In this document: positions 6,045-8,481 of the stretch, piece by piece
How the letters are laid out: every line of letters starts with the position of its first letter
Position numbering within the stretch: the stretch's first letter is position 1
NCBI GenBank assembly: GCA_964527385.1
Contig: CAZGPZ010000044.1
Coordinates: 1-8,481 of the forward strand
Reading direction: 5' to 3'
DNA from: JANWHZ01 sp964527385
Lineage (GTDB): Bacteria > Patescibacteriota > Saccharimonadia > Saccharimonadales > UBA4665
DNA: 8,481 nucleotides
Notes under the pieces: model-generated
The model's input: only the letters and a program-made list of their open reading frames with translations
Told to the model about the DNA's origin: nothing
Databases searched by the model: none
Program-made: the position numbers and the translations under genes

Positions 6045-6164
6045 TCAATGAATGTTTTCAGCGCGTCTCACAAAGCGTTTCCGAAGCGCAGCTTTCACAT
6101 AGGTGCCGAATACCACTGCTTCGCCAATGGCGCCTGTAACTAATGGCGACCAAGATTCGGACAT
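6045..6164 (-). CDS. Candidate small protein, 39 residues, with hydrophobic middle and basic end
   Basis: A short frame beginning 16 bases after the stop of the upstream reverse-strand membrane-anchored gene. Its ATG is preceded by GAGGT at 6-7 bases, a good Shine-Dalgarno. The peptide (MSESWSPLVTGAIGEAVVFG at the N-terminus, then a helix ending in ALRKRFVRR) has a moderately hydrophobic stretch followed by a basic tail, as in small membrane-associated proteins; I do not recognise a family. It would be cotranscribed with the gene before it. A 31-residue frame on the opposite strand in the same codon register (6048-6143) also has an SD-like GAGGA, so strand choice is not certain; the reverse frame has the more protein-like composition and fills the gap between the convergent genes. 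Confidence 0.45.
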   Translation of the reverse strand: MSESWSPLVTGAIGEAVVFGTYVKAALRKRFVRRAENIH

Positions 6165-6180
6165 AATACTACCTCATGCC

Positions 6181-7047
6181 TCAATTCAGCTGGAGCGATT
6201 CGAACATGGCTTCGACTTGCTTGAATGTATCGTCGTTTTGCCATGTGCTACTGGTGATGCTGAGCGGCACGGCAGCAGTGCCAGTGCAATCCTGGTTAGA
6301 GCATTGGTAAAACGCGGCCGAAACGATCGGGTCAAGCTGGGCAAGGCTGTAGCTCGTCAGCCCCTGCCCTTTGGCGAATTGGTTGACGCCGGTGATCATC
6401 ACTTCCTCGAATAAACCATCCGGATTCTGGCCGCCTTTCAGGTGGAGAAAGGTGATGTATGGGTATTGGTGTTGGTTTTTTGTCGGCTTGGCGTAAGCGA
6501 TTTGTGTTGACGCCACCGCAGCCGTGGTGTTGCCCGATGCCAGCTCCGTGATAGCCGCCGAACCCGGCCGGATACTGAAAACGATTTTGCCCGTTACCGT
6601 GCCACTCGTGCCGTCAAGGCTCGTGAGCGGCGATGTAACAGTGATTGTTTGGTCGCTCGCGTTATTGTTGGATGGCGGCGAAACGGTCCAACTAGTGGGA
6701 TAAGTAAATTGCAGGTTCAGGTCCTTGCCGTTGGATACGTACGTGCCTGGTGCCCCACCGTCCACCGTTGTGTCGGGAGTGATTTGTGTCGTCGTTTGCT
6801 GTTGGCCAGATGTGGTACTTGATTGCTGCTGTATTGGCGCGGGCTTGCGCAATACGAACCAATACGCCGCCGCGCCGCCGCCCAGCAACACCACCACTAC
6901 AATGATGATAATTATTGCCAATATTGCGCGCTTGTGCAGCGGATGTTTCGGCTGGTCGTACGTTTCATATTGCTCATCATCGGGATGCGGCACCGATGAC
7001 TGTTCGACTACTTCCATCCGCGGGCCTTCATGCTGGTCCTGGTCCAT
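6181..7047 (-). CDS. Membrane-anchored extracytoplasmic protein with PsbP-like domain (hypothetical)
   Basis: From ATG 7047 this is a 288-residue single-pass protein. Residues 1-40 are a polar, mostly acidic cytosolic tail; 41-67 is a strong Ile/Val-rich transmembrane segment; 70-95 is a Gln/Thr-rich linker; about 102-288 is an extracytoplasmic domain. LNLQFTYPTSWTV at 110-122 is the opening strand-turn seen in PsbP-like and related surface domains, and Cys249/Cys254 (CSNQDC) could form a disulfide. The orientation (N-terminus inside) is inferred from the basic residues before the membrane segment. The function is unknown; such anchored proteins are common in Saccharibacteria-like genomes. 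An upstream GTG at 7101 would add 18 residues, but a TATACT box 7 bases before ATG 7047 and the lack of a Shine-Dalgarno favour the shorter, leaderless start. It may be cotranscribed with the 39-residue frame downstream. Confidence 0.75.
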   Translation of the reverse strand: MDQDQHEGPRMEVVEQSSVPHPDDEQYETYDQPKHPLHKRAILAIIIIIVVVVLLGGGAAAYWFVLRKPAPIQQQSSTTSGQQQTTTQITPDTTVDGGAPGTYVSNGKDLNLQFTYPTSWTVSPPSNNNASDQTITVTSPLTSLDGTSGTVTGKIVFSIRPGSAAITELASGNTTAAVASTQIAYAKPTKNQHQYPYITFLHLKGGQNPDGLFEEVMITGVNQFAKGQGLTSYSLAQLDPIVSAAFYQCSNQDCTGTAAVPLSITSSTWQNDDTFKQVEAMFESLQLN

Positions 7048-7054
7048 AGCTACC

Positions 7055-7085
7055 AGTATACGCTTTCCCAAGAGGCGATTAGCAA
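7055..7085 (-). promoter_or_regulatory. Candidate leaderless promoter of the membrane-anchored protein gene
   Basis: Reverse-strand TATACT (7060-7055) ends seven bases before the ATG at 7047. A weak -35, TTGCTA (7085-7080), lies 19 bases upstream, longer than ideal. The hexamer and its spacing to the ATG match the two boxes near 1460 and 1515. Confidence 0.4.
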
Positions 7086-7188
7086 CCGTGATACGCATCA
7101 CTCGAAAACATAAGCATTTTCATATATAGTTGTAGTAATCGCGCATTTTGTAGGCATGCTGCGGGTTTAGTAACTATAAGGGGAATAT

Positions 7189-7746
7189 ATGCCAAGTGCA
7201 AAGAGCAGCAGCCTTAATAGGAAAATGATCGACAAAATCCTCACTTCGGTCGGGGCGATTGCCACCGTCGCGTTGCTCGCCATGGGCGGCCTGGCGTGGT
7301 GGGCATATTCGTTCACGACGAACCAAGTGACAACTGAGCTTTCCGCACAACAAATCTACTTCCCGCCGGCTGGCAGTTCGGCGCTCGCCAGTGACAAAAT
7401 CGGCCCCTACCTGAACCAATATGCCGGCCAGCAACTGACGACCGGCGACCAGGCACACGCTTACGCGAACCACTTCATTGCTGTGCACCTCGAAGAAATT
7501 GCCGGCGGCCAAACCTATGCGCAGCTAAGCACCAAGGCGCAAGCCGACCCGACGAATGCCAAACTGCAAGGCCAAGTCGCCACGCTCTTCAAGGGCGAGA
7601 CACTCCGCGGTTTGCTGCTGAACGCGTATGCCTTTTGGACGGTCGGCATGATCGCCCAACTGGCCGCTTTCGTCGCGTTCGTAGCCGGCGGCATCATGGC
7701 TGTGCTGACCATACTCGGTTTCTGGCACATGTCAAAGCGCGCCTGA
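7189..7746 (+). CDS. Two-TM integral membrane protein (hypothetical)
   Basis: A 185-residue membrane protein with a short basic N-terminus, a first transmembrane segment at about 18-41 (GAIATVALLAMGGLAWWAY), an extracytoplasmic part of about 100 residues (45-140) without cysteines, a second hydrophobic stretch at about 148-178, and a short basic end (HMSKRA). Both ends are predicted in the cytosol by the positive-inside rule. Proteins of this layout are frequent conserved hypotheticals in Actinobacteria and Saccharibacteria, sometimes misnamed LigA-like dioxygenases; nothing here supports an enzymatic role. The start is well defined by AAGGGGA four bases before the ATG. It is divergent from the membrane-anchored gene and followed, after 91 bases, by the Crp/Fnr gene with a similar Shine-Dalgarno. 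Function unknown. Confidence 0.75.
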   Translation: MPSAKSSSLNRKMIDKILTSVGAIATVALLAMGGLAWWAYSFTTNQVTTELSAQQIYFPPAGSSALASDKIGPYLNQYAGQQLTTGDQAHAYANHFIAVHLEEIAGGQTYAQLSTKAQADPTNAKLQGQVATLFKGETLRGLLLNAYAFWTVGMIAQLAAFVAFVAGGIMAVLTILGFWHMSKRA

Positions 7747-7789
7747 TTTATAGTCTCCCTGATGCTAGTGGCGATTCACGCCTACCTGC

Positions 7790-7817
7790 TTGCATGTGAC
7801 GCGAATCCATGAATAAT
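7790..7817 (+). promoter_or_regulatory. Candidate promoter of the Crp/Fnr-type gene
   Basis: TTGCAT (7790-7795), 16 bases, then AATAAT (7812-7817, 5 of 6 matches to TATAAT), giving a leader of about 14 bases that holds the GGGGA Shine-Dalgarno at 7828-7832. The -35 is weak. No FNR (TTGAT-N4-ATCAA) or full CRP dyad was found in the gap. Confidence 0.3.
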
Positions 7818-7837
7818 AGGATATATAGGGGAACCTG

Positions 7838-8481
7838 ATGGATGCAGGCATTGCCGGGAAAATAGGAACATTCTTTGGCCGATATCCGGCGAAACATTTT
7901 GGCAAGGGTCAGATTTTAGTGCATACCGGTGATGAGCCGCCCGGTATTTTCCATCTGCTGTCGGGCAATGTCCGCCAGTATGACATTACCCAGGGTGGCG
8001 ATGAAATAGTCGTCAATGTCTTCAAGCCGCCGGCTTTTTTCCCGATGTCATGGGCAATCAACCACGCGCCGAACCGATACTTTTACGAAGCATCGACTCC
8101 TGTTGAGCTGCGGCTGGCACCTGCGCCGGATGTTATTGCCTTCATTCGGGAGAACCCAGATATCATGTACGACCTGCTGAGCCGGTTGTATTCTGGCGTG
8201 GAAGGCGTGCAGCGCCGAATGGCGCACTTGATGGGTGGCAGTGCTCGCAACCGCGTGGTTTTCGAGTTGGTGGTCGAAACGAAGCGTTTCGGGCAGCACA
8301 ATGAAAACGGTTCTTATATGCTTTCGATCCATGAAGACGAACTTGCGCGCCGCGCCGGCCTATCGCGCGAAACGGTTAACCGCGAACTTGGCAAGCTCAA
8401 GAAATCGAAACACATTATTATTAATCACAAGAATCTCATTGTTCCAAGTCTTGCCAGCCTCGAAACAATTTTGGGCGAAGA
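7838..8481 (+). CDS. Crp/Fnr family transcriptional regulator (3' truncated)
   Basis: 214 codons are visible, open to the window end; the family is usually 210-240 residues, so only a few are missing. Residues about 15-105 form the cyclic-nucleotide-binding-like beta-roll, with FGKGQILVHTGDEP at 21-34 and IFHLLSGNVRQYD at 37-49. About 105-135 is the long dimerisation helix. The C-terminal winged helix includes HEDELARRAGLSRETVNREL (165-184), a classical Crp helix-turn-helix with recognition helix SRETVNRE. The phosphate-binding cassette of CRP (GE near the strand end, then R-x-A) is replaced by FFPMSW and NRYFYEA, so cAMP binding by the usual contacts is unlikely. There is no N-terminal Fe-S cysteine set, so it is not a true FNR. 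The effector is unknown. The ATG has GGGGA five bases upstream. It would act as a dimer on promoter DNA; targets are unknown. Confidence 0.88.
   Translation, partial: MDAGIAGKIGTFFGRYPAKHFGKGQILVHTGDEPPGIFHLLSGNVRQYDITQGGDEIVVNVFKPPAFFPMSWAINHAPNRYFYEASTPVELRLAPAPDVIAFIRENPDIMYDLLSRLYSGVEGVQRRMAHLMGGSARNRVVFELVVETKRFGQHNENGSYMLSIHEDELARRAGLSRETVNRELGKLKKSKHIIINHKNLIVPSLASLETILGE

Noticed and set aside
6048..6143. 31-residue forward frame after the regulator, with GAGGA before the ATG
   Set aside because: Not listed as a gene because the overlapping reverse 39-residue frame has better composition and operon position; kept as an open alternative in the findings.
7048..7101. GTG 7101 start for the membrane-anchored protein
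   Set aside because: The added 18 residues cover a promoter-like TATACT, and the GTG lacks an SD.
7773..7810. Possible CRP- or FNR-type operator (TGTGAC and GATTC/GAATC pieces) upstream of the Crp/Fnr gene
   Set aside because: Only half-sites match, with no symmetric partner at the right distance.

Overview
The window looks like chromosome of a small-genome, mid-GC bacterium using the standard genetic code. My best guess is the Candidate Phyla Radiation, most likely a Saccharibacteria (TM7)-type genome. This rests on a TrmB-like regulator, a Crp/Fnr protein with a degenerate nucleotide pocket, a single-pass protein with an acidic cytosolic tail and a Gln/Thr-rich linker, and three genes whose -10 box lies 6-7 bases from the ATG, as in leaderless genes. 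This is a judgement by recognition, not a search result. I see no rRNA, tRNA, CRISPR array, insertion sequence or phage gene.

Left part (1-3115). The end of a metallo-beta-lactamase-fold hydrolase runs into the window and converges on a reverse-strand gene that joins a histidine phosphatase domain to a C-terminal cupin. Divergent from that gene is a two-gene unit joined by an ATGA overlap: a short-chain dehydrogenase/reductase, broken in this sequence by a one-base frameshift, and a D-2-hydroxyacid dehydrogenase homologue that has lost two of its three catalytic residues. The 74-base gap between the divergent genes holds mirrored extended -10 boxes, each 6 bases from an ATG.

Middle part (3116-6030). 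An unrecognised Met/Gly/Ala-rich 121-residue protein ends three bases from the end of a convergent, reverse-strand radical-SAM-like enzyme of 478 residues. The enzyme has an unusual cysteine spacing (C-x3-C-x8-C) and extra C-terminal cysteines. A TrmB-like regulator is divergent from it, and the gap between them carries a perfect 8-bp inverted repeat that is a good operator candidate. Enzyme, regulator and possibly the orphan protein form the most promising undescribed module here.

Right part (6031-8481). A reverse-strand pair, a membrane-anchored extracytoplasmic protein followed by a possible 39-residue small protein, converges on the regulator. Divergent from it is a two-TM membrane protein, followed by a Crp/Fnr-type regulator cut by the window end. 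These two forward genes have strong GGGGA Shine-Dalgarno sequences, unlike the leaderless-looking genes. Genes fill nearly the whole window; no gene-free stretch reaches 300 bases, the longest being 3116-3319.
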